In this document: positions 33,227 through 43,410 of the stretch, one piece after another
How positions within the stretch are numbered: the stretch's first letter is position 1
Layout: each line of letters begins with the position of its first letter
Assembly (NCBI GenBank): GCA_017463585.1
Contig: JAFTOX010000004.1
Coordinates: 124,001 to 188,000, forward strand
Direction: 5' to 3'
From: Rikenellaceae bacterium
GTDB taxonomy: Bacteria > Bacteroidota > Bacteroidia > Bacteroidales > Rikenellaceae
Length of the DNA: 64,000 bases
Position numbers and translations under genes: made by a program
Notes under the pieces: model-generated
What the model was told of the DNA's origin: nothing
The model's database searches: none
The model's input: only the letters and a program-made list of their open reading frames with translations

Positions 33227-34060
33227 TTAGTCTACTTGCAACGACTTTTCGACCTTATTTTTCATTTCATCGACCTTTTTACGTACAAATACCACCTGTT
33301 CGTCGTGTGATCCGACGGCCGCGAGCTCCTCGCGCGAGATGGGTTTTCCGAAGCGCAAGGTGAAGGTCTGACCCTTTTGGCGCACCATTTCGTCGACCAG
33401 CAGAATCATCTCGATGTTAAACTTCACGCCGAGCTTTTTGCGCAGGTTGGCGATGTTGTAGAAGCGGTTTGAGAGCTGACCCTCGACAAACACGGGAACA
33501 ACCTGACGGTCAGTCGAATGTGCCTGCTTGATGAAGCTCTTTCGCCACGGCACGTCGGCCACGACGCCCTTTGTTCGGCGCGAGCACAGACCGGCGGGGA
33601 AGGTCATAATCGGCAGTTCGCCCTCGAAGGCCTCGCGCATACGGCGTGCGTACTCCGAATTTTGGCGTCCGAGCTTATTGACGGGCAGCCAGATGGGGCG
33701 CAGTGGCTCCATATACATCAGCAGGTCGTTGATCACCACGCGCACATCGCCCAGACGTGAGCCGATAGCCTCGGCCAGCATCATTCCGTCCATACCGCCG
33801 AAGGGGTGGTTCGAGGCGAAGATGTAGCGACCGTTGGGGTCGATCCCGTCGAAGCCTTCGACCTTGTATTGAATGTCGAGAATCTTGAATGCGCCGCGAA
33901 TAAATTCGAGGGGTGACTTGTCGCCATAATTATCTATGGCACAATTGAGTACGTCTTCTTGAATCAGCCCGCGCAGCCACTTGATCACGAAGCGCGGAAT
34001 GTAGCGTTTCAGGCGAGGAGCTTTGCTCTCCAAAATCTTATCGATGTCGATTCTATCCAT
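33227..34060 (-). CDS. glsA: Glycine-lipid O-acyltransferase (PlsC-like)
   Basis: A 277-residue lysophospholipid-acyltransferase-like enzyme. The family HX4D motif is visible as SNHPFGGMDGMM, and FPAGLCSRR represents the later EGT/S-type block. Next to GlsB it should add the second acyl chain to N-acyl-glycine, as described for the B. thetaiotaomicron GlsA/GlsB pair. ATG 34058-34060 (MDRIDIDKILE) is preferred; upstream codons precede the -7 element. Confidence 0.82.
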   Translation of the reverse strand: MDRIDIDKILESKAPRLKRYIPRFVIKWLRGLIQEDVLNCAIDNYGDKSPLEFIRGAFKILDIQYKVEGFDGIDPNGRYIFASNHPFGGMDGMMLAEAIGSRLGDVRVVINDLLMYMEPLRPIWLPVNKLGRQNSEYARRMREAFEGELPIMTFPAGLCSRRTKGVVADVPWRKSFIKQAHSTDRQVVPVFVEGQLSNRFYNIANLRKKLGVKFNIEMILLVDEMVRQKGQTFTLRFGKPISREELAAVGSHDEQVVFVRKKVDEMKNKVEKSLQVD

Positions 34061-34080
34061 AAAAAAGATTTTTATGGATA

Positions 34081-34088
34081 CAAAGATA
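34081..34088 (-). promoter_or_regulatory. -7 element of glsA
   Basis: TATCTTTG on the minus strand, 20 nt before the ATG. A weaker TAACTTTA (34121-34128) faces the other way toward rsmH. Confidence 0.6.
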
Positions 34089-34145
34089 GAAATTATGCGC
34101 GAAATTCCTCTTTTTTTGAGTAACTTTACGCCCAAATATGCAAAA

Positions 34146-35057
34146 ATGAACGAAACAACTACATATCATACTCCCGTATTGCTCTCTGAATCGGTAGATT
34201 TGCTGGCAATCGACCCCGATGGAACCTACGTCGATCTTACGTTCGGCGGCGGCGGACACTCGCGCCATATCCTCTCGAAGCTCTCGGAGCGTGGTCGCCT
34301 GTTCAGCTTCGACCAAGACCCCGACGCAAAGGCCAACTGCCCCGATGATCCCCGTTTCCACTTCGTCGAGAGCAATTTTCGCTTTCTGCGTGGAGCGTTG
34401 CGCTATCGCGGAGTCGAGCAGGTCGATGGCATTTTAGCCGATTTAGGCGTGTCGTCGCACCACTTCGACTGCACCGAGCGCGGATTCTCGTTTCGTGGCG
34501 AGGCGCCGCTCGATATGCGAATGAACTACCGCAACGGTCGCTCGGCCGCCGACATCGTCAATGAGGCCGATGCCGAGACGCTCACCCGCATCTTTGGCGA
34601 GTGGGGCGAGATCGACACCCCCTACAAGGCTGCCAACTGCATTGTGCGTGCACGTGCGGCGGCACCGATTCTTACGACGGCTCAGCTGGTCGAGGCGGTG
34701 GCACCCTGCACCCCGCGCAAGGACGAGAGTAAATTTCTCACTAAGTTGTTTCAGGCGCTGCGCATTGAGGTCAATGGCGAGATGGAGGCGTTGAAGATGG
34801 CTTTGGAGCAGAGTTTGAAGATGTTACGCCCGGGCGGACGCCTGTCGGTCATCTCGTACCACTCGCTCGAAGATCGTCTGGTGAAGAATTTTATGCGCAA
34901 TGGCACATTTGCAGCGCAGGCCGAAAAGGATTTCTTCGGTCGCTCGACCACGCCGTGGCAACTCGTCACGCGTAAAGCCGTTGCCCCCTCGGCCGAGGAG
35001 ATCGAGCGCAATCCCCGCTCACGTAGCGCCCGATTGCGTGCAGCCGAGAAATTGTAA
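34146..35057 (+). CDS. rsmH: 16S rRNA (cytosine-1402-N4) methyltransferase
   Basis: A 303-residue MraW/RsmH, first gene of the division and wall cluster. YHTPVLLSESVDLL, YVDLTFGGGGHSRHIL (SAM site), ILADLGVSSHHFD, RGFSFRGEAPLDMRMN and VISYHSLEDRLVKNFM are all diagnostic. ATG 34146 gives the usual N-terminus. No mraZ lies upstream; glsA is divergent. Confidence 0.95.
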   Translation: MNETTTYHTPVLLSESVDLLAIDPDGTYVDLTFGGGGHSRHILSKLSERGRLFSFDQDPDAKANCPDDPRFHFVESNFRFLRGALRYRGVEQVDGILADLGVSSHHFDCTERGFSFRGEAPLDMRMNYRNGRSAADIVNEADAETLTRIFGEWGEIDTPYKAANCIVRARAAAPILTTAQLVEAVAPCTPRKDESKFLTKLFQALRIEVNGEMEALKMALEQSLKMLRPGGRLSVISYHSLEDRLVKNFMRNGTFAAQAEKDFFGRSTTPWQLVTRKAVAPSAEEIERNPRSRSARLRAAEKL

Positions 35058-35079
35058 CCAACTATTGAATTGAACGACA

Positions 35080-35616
35080 ATGAGATACGACGAAGATATC
35101 GAGATCGATCCCACCGAGCGTGAGGAGCGTGAACGGGCAGCGGCAGCAGCCGAGCGTGATCGTTTGATCCGCACTCAGGTGGTGCGTGTGATGACGGGTC
35201 AGGCCGACGAGGATCTGGCTGAGGACGAGCGTCTGCGTGCCGAACAAGAGGCGGCCGAGCAGGAGGCTCGTGAGGCCGAGGAGCGTCGCAAGAATAGTCC
35301 GCTGAACAAGCTGATCGGATTGCTGTTTACGGGCGATATTCTTGTGAATAAGGAGATTAGCCGTTACTATCCCTATTTGATCTGCTTTGCGTTGATGCTT
35401 CTGCTCAGTATCATCATTATGTTCTCGGCGCTCAGTCTGGGTATCAAGCGTTCGCGCCTCGAAAACGAATTGAAGGTGCTGCAAGAGCAGTCGATTCGTC
35501 AGTCGGAGCAACTCTATAAGGCTACCTCGCGCAGTGCGATCATCGAGCAGTCGAAGGCGCGCGGATTGAACCTCGAAGAGTTGCCTACACAAACCTATAT
35601 AATTGACAATGACTAA
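35080..35616 (+). CDS. ftsL: FtsL-like division protein
   Basis: A 178-residue single-pass protein: a long, charged cytoplasmic head (Glu/Arg/Ala-rich, about 1-95), one membrane helix (about 101-122) and a periplasmic coiled coil (RLENELKVLQEQSIRQSEQL). Its place between rsmH and ftsI and its layout fit FtsL, which joins FtsI and FtsW at the septum. The head is unusually long for FtsL. Sequence identity alone would not settle it. Confidence 0.78.
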   Translation: MRYDEDIEIDPTEREERERAAAAAERDRLIRTQVVRVMTGQADEDLAEDERLRAEQEAAEQEAREAEERRKNSPLNKLIGLLFTGDILVNKEISRYYPYLICFALMLLLSIIIMFSALSLGIKRSRLENELKVLQEQSIRQSEQLYKATSRSAIIEQSKARGLNLEELPTQTYIIDND

Positions 35617-35619
35617 TTT

Positions 35620-37818
35620 ATGCCCGAACAGAAACATACTATAAAACGTCAAATACGTCGTCGTGCGTTGTGGCTTTACGTCTTTTTCTTCTTGGCGGTG
35701 GTCATCATCGTGGCTCGTCTGGTCTATATCCAGCAGTTCAGCCAATCGACCGCCGACTACGCCAAGGTGATCTCGAATCGAATCCTCACTACGAAGACCC
35801 TCAAAGCGCGTCGTGGCGACATTCTGATGCGTGATGGCGAACCTTTGGCGACCGTGCTGCCGCTCTATCAAGTCTACTTCGACTTTGGCTCGGAGGCGCT
35901 CGACTCGGTAGAGCGTTACAACAAACTCTCGGACTCGCTGGCGGGTCTGCTGGGCAACTATTTCGCTCGTGAGGGCTACTCGAAGGCACATTTCAAGCAG
36001 ATCCTGAATGGCTACCACAACTATGAGCGTATCGACGCCAAGGGTCGCCGCCACTATCGTTCGGTGGCGTTGCTGCCGCGCTGGATCGACTATCAGGAGT
36101 GGAGCCAGATCAAGCAGTTCACGCTGCTCAATTGGGACATCGGTATGACCTACAAATTGGAGGATAGTCTGACGCGAATCTTCCCGTTGGGCGATATTGC
36201 CAAGCGCACGGTGGGCAAGTATATGAACGACCGCATTAAGAATCCGTTTGGTATCGAGGATGTGTTCGATTCGATATTGCGAGGCGAGGACGGCATACAG
36301 TCGCACCAGCGCTTTGCGCACAATTTCACCTCGAATGTCGCCACTTCGAAGGTGGAGAAAGATCGCCCGAGGGTCGATGGCGTTGATATTGTGACCACGC
36401 TCGACCGCCGCATTCAGGAGATCTCGGACGTTGCGCTGCGCAAGAGTTTGGAGCGAAATATCTGTCAATGGGGTACGGCTATTGTGATGGACGTTGAGAC
36501 GGGCGAGATTCTGTCGATGTCGAATCTCTCGCGCAACTCGTCGGGTCAATATTTCGAAACGGAGGACAATGCTTACAAGCGTACTGTCCCCGGTTCGACC
36601 ATCAAATTGTCGGCACTTTTGGCGCTGGTTGAGGACAAAGGTTACGACATCGACGCCTCGTTTAGCGTTGTTGAGGGTAAGGTGACTTCGGTTGCGAGGG
36701 GAGTCTATGTCCCGATTGGTAATGGTAAAGTGAATGATACTCACCCGTTTCACGATACGATGACGCTCAAAACCGCTATGGCTGAGTCGTCAAATATCTA
36801 TTTCGCCAATGCGATACATAAAAACTACAAAGACGATCCGAAGCGCTATGTCGATTTTCTGCGCAAGTTGCATTTGGATCGCCCGATGGGTTTGACCGAG
36901 TTTGGCGAAACCGAGCCTCTGTTCTGCGACTACGACCCCAACGATCAAGCTGTTCTCAATCGTTGGTTGTGGGACAACCGCTTGCCCCGTATTGCATTTG
37001 GATACGTAAACGAGTACTCGCCTATACAGATAGCAACGCTCTATAATGCCGTGGCAAATGGTGGTCGAATGGTTGCACCGAAACTGATCCGCGAACTGCG
37101 CAAAGATGGTCGCACGATTCAAAAGTTCGAAACCAAGGTGCTCAATGAGCGTATCTGCTCGCCCGCCTCGCTGGCGAAGGTGCAGGAGTGCTTGGAGGAG
37201 GTTGCATTGACGGGAACGGCTCGTCAGCATTTCATTCGTGACACAGCCTTGTTCCGCGTGGCGGCAAAGACGGGTACAGCCGAGTTGTCCGATACGGAAC
37301 ACTTGGGCAGTATGGTTGCCTACTTCCCCACCGACGCTCCGAAATACACCATTATGGTGACGGTCAAGAGTGGCGGAGGTGCATATTATGGTACGCAGGT
37401 GGCGGGTCCCGTGGTGCGCGACATCATTTACAGTCTCTACACGATGGAGAGCGAGTGGCGCAATCCGATCGAACCTTCGACCGTGCCTCACCGCCCGACG
37501 CAGGTCAAGGGTGGCAATACCGAGCAGATGCGCGAGGTGGCCTCGGAGCTCGATATGGCCTTCACGACCGATGTGCGTCGAGGCTGGTCGCTGGCCGAGG
37601 TGGACGACTCGACGCAGCGTGCCGAGTTCAGCGAGGTGGCGACCGACCAAAACAAAATGCCCCGTGTGGTGGGTATGGGTTTGAAGGACGCGATATACCT
37701 TTTGGAGAGTCGCGGTCTGCGTGTCGGATTTACGGGTCACGGACGCGTAACGAGCCAGAGCGTAGCGGCAGGAACGGCCGTGCGTCGTGGCGATTATGTG
37801 CAGTTAGTACTTAAATAA
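35620..37818 (+). CDS. ftsI: Division transpeptidase (penicillin-binding protein 2/3 class) with PASTA domain
   Basis: A 732-residue class B penicillin-binding protein that cross-links septal peptidoglycan. Membrane helix about 17-37; dimerisation region; then the transpeptidase with nucleophile S326 in GSTIKLSA, SSN at 390-392 and KTGTA at 550-554. A C-terminal PASTA domain (about 668-732: MPRVVGMGLKDAIYLLESRG) follows, as in many Bacteroidota FtsI. It starts 3 bp after ftsL. Confidence 0.95.
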   Translation: MPEQKHTIKRQIRRRALWLYVFFFLAVVIIVARLVYIQQFSQSTADYAKVISNRILTTKTLKARRGDILMRDGEPLATVLPLYQVYFDFGSEALDSVERYNKLSDSLAGLLGNYFAREGYSKAHFKQILNGYHNYERIDAKGRRHYRSVALLPRWIDYQEWSQIKQFTLLNWDIGMTYKLEDSLTRIFPLGDIAKRTVGKYMNDRIKNPFGIEDVFDSILRGEDGIQSHQRFAHNFTSNVATSKVEKDRPRVDGVDIVTTLDRRIQEISDVALRKSLERNICQWGTAIVMDVETGEILSMSNLSRNSSGQYFETEDNAYKRTVPGSTIKLSALLALVEDKGYDIDASFSVVEGKVTSVARGVYVPIGNGKVNDTHPFHDTMTLKTAMAESSNIYFANAIHKNYKDDPKRYVDFLRKLHLDRPMGLTEFGETEPLFCDYDPNDQAVLNRWLWDNRLPRIAFGYVNEYSPIQIATLYNAVANGGRMVAPKLIRELRKDGRTIQKFETKVLNERICSPASLAKVQECLEEVALTGTARQHFIRDTALFRVAAKTGTAELSDTEHLGSMVAYFPTDAPKYTIMVTVKSGGGAYYGTQVAGPVVRDIIYSLYTMESEWRNPIEPSTVPHRPTQVKGGNTEQMREVASELDMAFTTDVRRGWSLAEVDDSTQRAEFSEVATDQNKMPRVVGMGLKDAIYLLESRGLRVGFTGHGRVTSQSVAAGTAVRRGDYVQLVLK

Positions 37819-37834
37819 CAACAAGATAGAGAGA

Positions 37835-39295
37835 ATGAAACAAGTTAAAGATATAATTTCCGACATCTCGTGCCGAGTAGTTGGCTCGGAGATGACCGAG
37901 GTGCGTGCGCTGACGCTCGACTCGCGTCGTGTCGAGGCGGGGACGATGTTCTTTGCCGTTGTGGGTACGGCGACCGACGGTCACGCCTACATCGAGGGCG
38001 CAATCGAGCGCGGTGCGGTGGCGGTGGTCTGCCAGCAGCTGCCCGAGAAGTTGCACGATGAGGTCTGCTACGTGGTGGTTGAGGATACGTCGGCGGTGGT
38101 CGGACAGATGGCGTCGAACTTCTACGACCGCCCCTCGGAGCAGTTGAAGCTGGTCGGCATCACGGGCACAAACGGCAAAACGACAACCGTGACGCTGCTC
38201 TATGAGATGTTCCGTGCGTTGGGTTATCGTGTGGGTCTGCTATCGACGGTCGAAAATCGTATCGACGGTCGTGTAGTACCCTCGACCCATACCACGCCCG
38301 ACCCCGTAACGCTCAACGCCCTGCTGGCGGAGATGGTCGAGGTGGGTTGCGACTACTGCTTTATGGAGGTGTCGTCGCACAGCATTGTGCAGCGTCGCAT
38401 TGGCGGTCTGCACTTCGCGGGAGCGCTGTTCTCGAACATCACCCACGACCATCTGGACTACCATAAGACCTTCGCGGAGTATATCCGTGCCAAGAAGATG
38501 TTCTTCGACGAGCTGCCGCGTGATGCCTTTGCGCTGGTCAATATCGACGACCGCAATGGCGAGGTGATGGTGCAGAATACACGTGCGCGCGTGAGCCGTT
38601 TGTCGTTGCGCTCGATGGCCGATTTTGTGGGTCGTGTGATCGAAATGCACCTCGACGGAATGTTGTTGCGCTTGGACGGACGCGAGCTGTGGGTGCGCTT
38701 CCTCGGTCGATTCAACGCCTATAACCTGCTGACGGTCTATGGCGCGGCGGTGCTGCTCGGTGCTGATAAGGAGGAGGTGCTGCGAGTGTTGTCGATGTTG
38801 GAGTCGGTCAATGGACGCTTCGAGGCGCTGCGTTCGGAGGACGGCGTTACGGCGATTGTCGATTATGCGCATACACCCGACGCGTTGCAGAATGTGATCG
38901 ATACGATCAACGATATTCGCGGTGCGGGACGACTGACCGTTGTGGTTGGTTGTGGTGGCAACCGCGACAAGACCAAGCGTCCCGAGATGGCTCAGATAGC
39001 AGTTCGCGGTGGCGACAATGCGATTCTGACCTCGGACAATCCGCGTGGCGAGGATCCCAATGCGATTTTGGACGATATGGTTGCGGGCTTGGAGCCGACG
39101 GATCGCTACCTGCGCATTGTGGATCGTCGTGAGGCTATTCGCACGGCGGTGATGCTGGCCGAGGCGGGCGATGTGATTCTCATTGCGGGCAAGGGGCACG
39201 AGACCTATCAGGAGGTGGAGGGCGTCAAGCACCACTTCGACGATCGAGAGCAGGTGCGCGAGGCGTTTGCTGCGCTGCGTCGCAAGGCTAACTAA
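37835..39295 (+). CDS. murE: UDP-MurNAc-tripeptide synthetase (meso-diaminopimelate adding)
   Basis: A 486-residue Mur ligase. ATP site TGTNGKTT with K115; the substrate-selecting DNPR motif at 401-404 predicts meso-diaminopimelate as the third amino acid. Also FMEVSSHSIVQRR and ITHDHLDYHKTF. The gene follows ftsI by 16 bp. Confidence 0.95.
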   Translation: MKQVKDIISDISCRVVGSEMTEVRALTLDSRRVEAGTMFFAVVGTATDGHAYIEGAIERGAVAVVCQQLPEKLHDEVCYVVVEDTSAVVGQMASNFYDRPSEQLKLVGITGTNGKTTTVTLLYEMFRALGYRVGLLSTVENRIDGRVVPSTHTTPDPVTLNALLAEMVEVGCDYCFMEVSSHSIVQRRIGGLHFAGALFSNITHDHLDYHKTFAEYIRAKKMFFDELPRDAFALVNIDDRNGEVMVQNTRARVSRLSLRSMADFVGRVIEMHLDGMLLRLDGRELWVRFLGRFNAYNLLTVYGAAVLLGADKEEVLRVLSMLESVNGRFEALRSEDGVTAIVDYAHTPDALQNVIDTINDIRGAGRLTVVVGCGGNRDKTKRPEMAQIAVRGGDNAILTSDNPRGEDPNAILDDMVAGLEPTDRYLRIVDRREAIRTAVMLAEAGDVILIAGKGHETYQEVEGVKHHFDDREQVREAFAALRRKAN

Positions 39296-39335
39296 TTGAA
39301 ACACATAACGGAAACAAAAAAACTAAACCAAACCA

Positions 39336-40586
39336 ATGTTATATTCACTTTTTGAGTATTTGGGCGATGCGTTTTCGCTGCCCGGAGCAGGAATGTTCCA
39401 ATATTTGTCGTTTCGTGCGGCGATGGCCATCATCACTGCGCTGTTGATCGCCATCGTCTTCGGTCGCAAGATTATCGACCGCCTGGCGCGCTTGCAGATC
39501 GGCGAGGAGATTCGTAACCTCGGCCTCGAAGGTCAGATGCAGAAGAAGGGGACCCCGACGATGGGCGGTATCATCATTCTGCTGGCGATCGTGGTGCCGA
39601 TGTTGCTGTTCTGCGACCTCACGAACATCTACATTCAGCTGATGCTCGTCTCGACCATCTGGTTGGGCGCAATCGGTGGTGCTGACGACTACATCAAGGT
39701 TTTCCGCCACAACAAGGAGGGTTTGAAGGGTCGTTTCAAGATCGTGGGTCAGGTTGGCTTGGGCGTGATCGTGGGTACGACGATGTGGCTCAATGCCGAT
39801 ATCGTGGTGCGCGAGGGTGCAAGCCTGCCGAGCGAATTGCGTGGCGAGGTTGTCGAGCAGAACTACTTCGCTCCCGAGCAGGGTAAAGTGACCGAAACGG
39901 TTGTAACTGAGAGTGTTAAAACTACGCAGACGACCATTCCGTTCATCAAGGACAACGAATTTGACTACAAATGGCTGGCGGGCGGCAACGAGACGCTCGG
40001 TTGGCTGGTCTACGTTCTGGTGGCGATTTTCGTCATCACGGCGGTGTCGAACGGAGCCAATCTGACCGACGGTCTGGACGGCTTGGTTACGGGCGTATCG
40101 GCACCGATTGTGGTCGTGCTGGGTGTGTTGGCATACCTTTCGGGACATATCGTTTATGCTGATTATCTGAATATTATGTATATCCCGCATAGTGGCGAGC
40201 TGGTTGTCTTTGCGGCGGCAATGACGGGCGCACTGATCGGTTTTCTGTGGTACAACTCGTTCCCCGCGCAGGTGTTTATGGGCGATACGGGCTCGCTGGC
40301 AATCGGCGGTATCATCGCGGTCTTTGCGCTGCTGATCCGCAAGGAGTTGCTGCTGCCCGTGATGTGCGGTATCTTCCTCATCGAGGCGCTCTCGGTGATG
40401 ATTCAGGTGACCTACTTCAAATATACAAAACGTAAATATGGCGAGGGTCGACGTGTATTCCTGATGTCGCCGCTGCACCACCACTACCAGAAACGTGGCT
40501 TCCACGAGGTGAAGATCGTCAACCGCTTCTGGATCGTGTCGATTCTGCTGGCGGCCGTTGCACTCGTAACCCTCAAAATCCGATAA
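39336..40586 (+). CDS. mraY: Phospho-MurNAc-pentapeptide transferase
   Basis: A 416-residue, ten-helix membrane enzyme that makes lipid I from UDP-MurNAc-pentapeptide and undecaprenyl phosphate. [13 protein letters not shown], the Asp-rich [34 protein letters not shown] and [11 protein letters not shown] are conserved. A poorly conserved periplasmic insert (about 165-205) makes it longer than the E. coli form, as usual in this phylum. Confidence 0.95.
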   Translation: MLYSLFEYLGDAFSLPGAGMFQYLSFRAAMAIITALLIAIVFGRKIIDRLARLQIGEEIRNLGLEGQMQKKGTPTMGGIIILLAIVVPMLLFCDLTNIYIQLMLVSTIWLGAIGGADDYIKVFRHNKEGLKGRFKIVGQVGLGVIVGTTMWLNADIVVREGASLPSELRGEVVEQNYFAPEQGKVTETVVTESVKTTQTTIPFIKDNEFDYKWLAGGNETLGWLVYVLVAIFVITAVSNGANLTDGLDGLVTGVSAPIVVVLGVLAYLSGHIVYADYLNIMYIPHSGELVVFAAAMTGALIGFLWYNSFPAQVFMGDTGSLAIGGIIAVFALLIRKELLLPVMCGIFLIEALSVMIQVTYFKYTKRKYGEGRRVFLMSPLHHHYQKRGFHEVKIVNRFWIVSILLAAVALVTLKIR

Positions 40587-40590
40587 AACA

Positions 40591-41952
40591 ATGGAACAGA
40601 AGAAGATAGTAGTGCTGGGTGGCGGTATCAGCGGATACGGCTCGGCAATTTTGGCAAAGAATGCTGGCTATGCGACCTTCCTCTCGGACGCGGGTCGCAT
40701 TGCCGATCGCTATAAGGCTAAGCTCGATGAGTTTGGCGTCGAGTACGAGGAGGGCGGTCACACGATGGAGCGCATTCTGGCGGCCGACGAGGTTGTCAAG
40801 AGCCCCGGTATCCCCGAGAAGGCGGCGGTTGTGAAGGCTCTGCGTGCGCAGGGAACGCCCATCATCTCGGAGATCGAGTTTGCGGGTCGCTTTACCGACG
40901 GCGCGCGAACGATCTGTATCACAGGTTCTAACGGCAAGACCACGACCACCTCGCTCATCTATAAGATTCTGTGCGATGCGGGCTACAACGTGGCACTCGG
41001 TGGCAACATCGGTGAGAGCTTCGCCTACTCGGTGGCTACGGGCGACTACGATTGGTATGTGTTGGAACTCAGCTCGTTCCAGCTCGATGGTATGTACGAT
41101 TTCCGTGCCGACATCGCCGTGCTGATGAACATCACGCCCGACCATTTGGATCGCTACGACTACTGTTTCCAGAACTATATCGACTCGAAAATGCGTATCA
41201 TTCGCAATCAGCACGGACGTAGCGCATTCATCTATTCGGCTGATGATCCGGTGATTGCGGAGCAACTGCCCAAGTACGACCTGAATATGCGCCAGCTGCC
41301 CTTTGCCGCTAAGACGGTGGTGGCGAGTGGCGATGGCGATGCGTTCCTCTACAACGACGGCACCTTCACGGCGACCTATGGCCGACGCTCGGTGGCAATC
41401 GACACGGCGAAGATGAAGATCAAGGGTCTGCACAACGCCTACGACGCTATGGCGGCCTCGCTGGCGGCTTTGGCGGCGGGTGTCGATGCCAAGCAGGTGC
41501 GCCGCTCGGTCGAGAGCTTTGGCGGTGTCGAACACCGTTTGGAGGTTGTGAAGGAGTGCGATAAGGTGCTGTGGATCAACGACTCAAAGGCTACGAATGT
41601 CGATTCGGTTTGGTACGCTTTGGAGAGTATGACCCGCCCGACGGTGTGGATCGCAGGCGGTACGGACAAGGGCAACGACTACGCTCCGCTGATGGATTTC
41701 GCACGCGAGAAGGTGCATACGCTCATCTGTATGGGTGTTGATAATCAGAAACTTATCGATAGCTTCACGGGCACGATTCCCACGATCCGCGACACTCACT
41801 CGTTGGACGAAGCGATGACGGCGGCACGTGAGGCGGCGCGTGAGGGCGATGTTGTGTTGCTTTCGCCCGCTTGTGCGAGCTTCGATCTGTTCCGCAACTA
41901 CGAGGCTCGTGGCGAGGAGTTCAAGCAGTGGGTAAACGAAAACGTAAAATAA
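40591..41952 (+). CDS. murD: UDP-MurNAc-L-alanine:D-glutamate ligase
   Basis: A 453-residue Mur ligase adding D-glutamate. Rossmann start KIVVLGGGISGYGSAILA, ATP loop TGSNGKTTTTSLI, LELSSFQLDGM, NITPDHLDRYD and WINDSKATNVDS identify it. It begins 4 bp after mraY. Confidence 0.95.
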   Translation: MEQKKIVVLGGGISGYGSAILAKNAGYATFLSDAGRIADRYKAKLDEFGVEYEEGGHTMERILAADEVVKSPGIPEKAAVVKALRAQGTPIISEIEFAGRFTDGARTICITGSNGKTTTTSLIYKILCDAGYNVALGGNIGESFAYSVATGDYDWYVLELSSFQLDGMYDFRADIAVLMNITPDHLDRYDYCFQNYIDSKMRIIRNQHGRSAFIYSADDPVIAEQLPKYDLNMRQLPFAAKTVVASGDGDAFLYNDGTFTATYGRRSVAIDTAKMKIKGLHNAYDAMAASLAALAAGVDAKQVRRSVESFGGVEHRLEVVKECDKVLWINDSKATNVDSVWYALESMTRPTVWIAGGTDKGNDYAPLMDFAREKVHTLICMGVDNQKLIDSFTGTIPTIRDTHSLDEAMTAAREAAREGDVVLLSPACASFDLFRNYEARGEEFKQWVNENVK

Positions 41953-41967
41953 TCACCCCGCAAAACG

Positions 41968-43239
41968 ATGGCAAAAACGACTGAAAATCAAGAAGAACAG
42001 AGCTTTTGGAGCCGACTCTTCACGGGCGACCGAGTCCTGTGGACGATCGTCGCAGCGCTGATGGTGATGTCGATTTTGGTGGTCTATTCGTCGACCGCAA
42101 AGATGGTCTACCAGGGTGCGAGCGACACGGGAACCTACTCCTATATGTTCAAGCAGATCTGCTTCGTGGGGTTGGGTTTGGGCGTTATGCTGTGGGTGCA
42201 CAAGGTCGATTACGAGAAGTATCGCACGTGGGCGTGGGTGGTCTATGGAGGCGCACTGCTGCTGACCATTGCGGCCTATGTGCCCGGTATCGGCTTGGTT
42301 GTCAATGGCGCACGACGTTGGATTCCGCTGGGATTTATGACCCTGCAACCCTCTGAGCTATTGAAAGTTACAACGATTATGATCCTTGCCAAGCAACTCG
42401 GCGCACGTCAGCGTAACATCGAAAATATGGCGCTGCTGCCTCCTCTGGAATTTTGGCGTTGGGGACGCACGTGGCGACGTGTCAAACGCATACTCACCGA
42501 GAGTACCATACCCATTTTGGGACCGGTGGTGTTGTCGTGTGCGGTGATTCTGCCTGCACACACCTCGTCGGCGGCGCTGTTGTTCGTTACGTGTTGGATT
42601 ATGCTGGCCATCGGACGTGTGCGCAAGGGTGAGTTGGGGCGTTTGATGTTCTTGGCGATTGCGGCGGCACTGCTGGCAATGGGTGCGCTCAACATCGGAC
42701 GTAGCGATACGGCGGCGGGACGTATGGACGTGTGGATCAGTACGTTATTCGGCGACGAGCAGGTTCCCATCGAGGATCTGAGCGATACTCAACGCTCGAT
42801 GATTGCCATCTACAATGGTGGTCTGACGGGTATGGGCGCGGGACAGAGCCTGATGCGTGTGGAGCTGATTCACCCCGAGTGCGATTACGCGTTTGCGTTT
42901 ATTGTCGAGGAGTATGGATTGCTGTTTGCGATCTTGATTATGATGTTGTACTTGTGGATTTTCTACCGTTGTAAGGTGATTTTCGATGGGTGCGCATCGG
43001 GATTCCCGTCGCTACTTGTGCTGGGATTGGGGTTGATGATCACCTTGCAGGCGTTGGTGCACATCTTGGTGACGATCAATTTCGCTCCCGAGACGGGTCA
43101 GCCACTGCCATTTATCAGCCACGGCGGTTCGTCGATCATCTCGGCATCGCTGGCGTTGGGAATGGTGCTGGGCGTGAGCCGTGCGCTGGCCGATAAAACT
43201 CTCGACCGCCCGCGCTCGGAATCGCTCTACGAGAAGTAG
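41968..43239 (+). CDS. ftsW: Septal peptidoglycan glycosyltransferase (SEDS family)
   Basis: A 423-residue membrane protein with about ten helices. SEDS marks: VVYSSTAKMVYQG, NGARRWIPLGFMTLQPSELL, GGLTGMGAGQSLMRVELIHP, DYAFAFIVEEYGLLFAI and TGQPLPFISHGGSSIISASL. It polymerises lipid II with FtsI. The gene is followed by a 427-bp repeat-filled gap before murG. Confidence 0.95.
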   Translation: MAKTTENQEEQSFWSRLFTGDRVLWTIVAALMVMSILVVYSSTAKMVYQGASDTGTYSYMFKQICFVGLGLGVMLWVHKVDYEKYRTWAWVVYGGALLLTIAAYVPGIGLVVNGARRWIPLGFMTLQPSELLKVTTIMILAKQLGARQRNIENMALLPPLEFWRWGRTWRRVKRILTESTIPILGPVVLSCAVILPAHTSSAALLFVTCWIMLAIGRVRKGELGRLMFLAIAAALLAMGALNIGRSDTAAGRMDVWISTLFGDEQVPIEDLSDTQRSMIAIYNGGLTGMGAGQSLMRVELIHPECDYAFAFIVEEYGLLFAILIMMLYLWIFYRCKVIFDGCASGFPSLLVLGLGLMITLQALVHILVTINFAPETGQPLPFISHGGSSIISASLALGMVLGVSRALADKTLDRPRSESLYEK

Positions 43240-43279
43240 GCATACCTATATATTATATATAAGGAGTGTTGGCGACACG

Positions 43280-43346
43280 CACCTTCGGGGGCTGGGGCGG
43301 TCGCCGAAGGCGAGCCCCCGAAGGTGTGTCAAAATCGAAGATTTTG
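43280..43346 (-). repeat. Two-hairpin intergenic element, copy 6 (ftsW-murG gap)
   Basis: Perfect 14-bp stem CACCTTCGGGGGCT (43280-43293) with 43313-43326, bulge GGGGCGG, inner hairpin TCGCC-GAA-GGCGA, and short hairpin CAAAATC-GAA-GATTTTG (43330-43346). An AT-rich array fragment follows at 43355-43375. Confidence 0.85.
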
Positions 43347-43410
43347 CCAAGAGGAATTCAAAATTCAAGATTGAGTTTTGAAAGTTGGATATAGTTGGCA
43401 AAAGAAAAAT

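Noticed and set aside
35062..36753. A 563-codon minus-strand ORF across ftsL and ftsI
   Set aside because: A mirror of GC-rich coding sequence. FtsL/FtsI on the other strand have clear motifs, and this frame has none. The same applies to the other long antisense frames in the division cluster.
43280..43346. Element copy 6 considered as the terminator of ftsW
   Set aside because: The stem is strong but no T-tract follows on the plus strand, and the same element occurs in both orientations and in places unrelated to gene ends.
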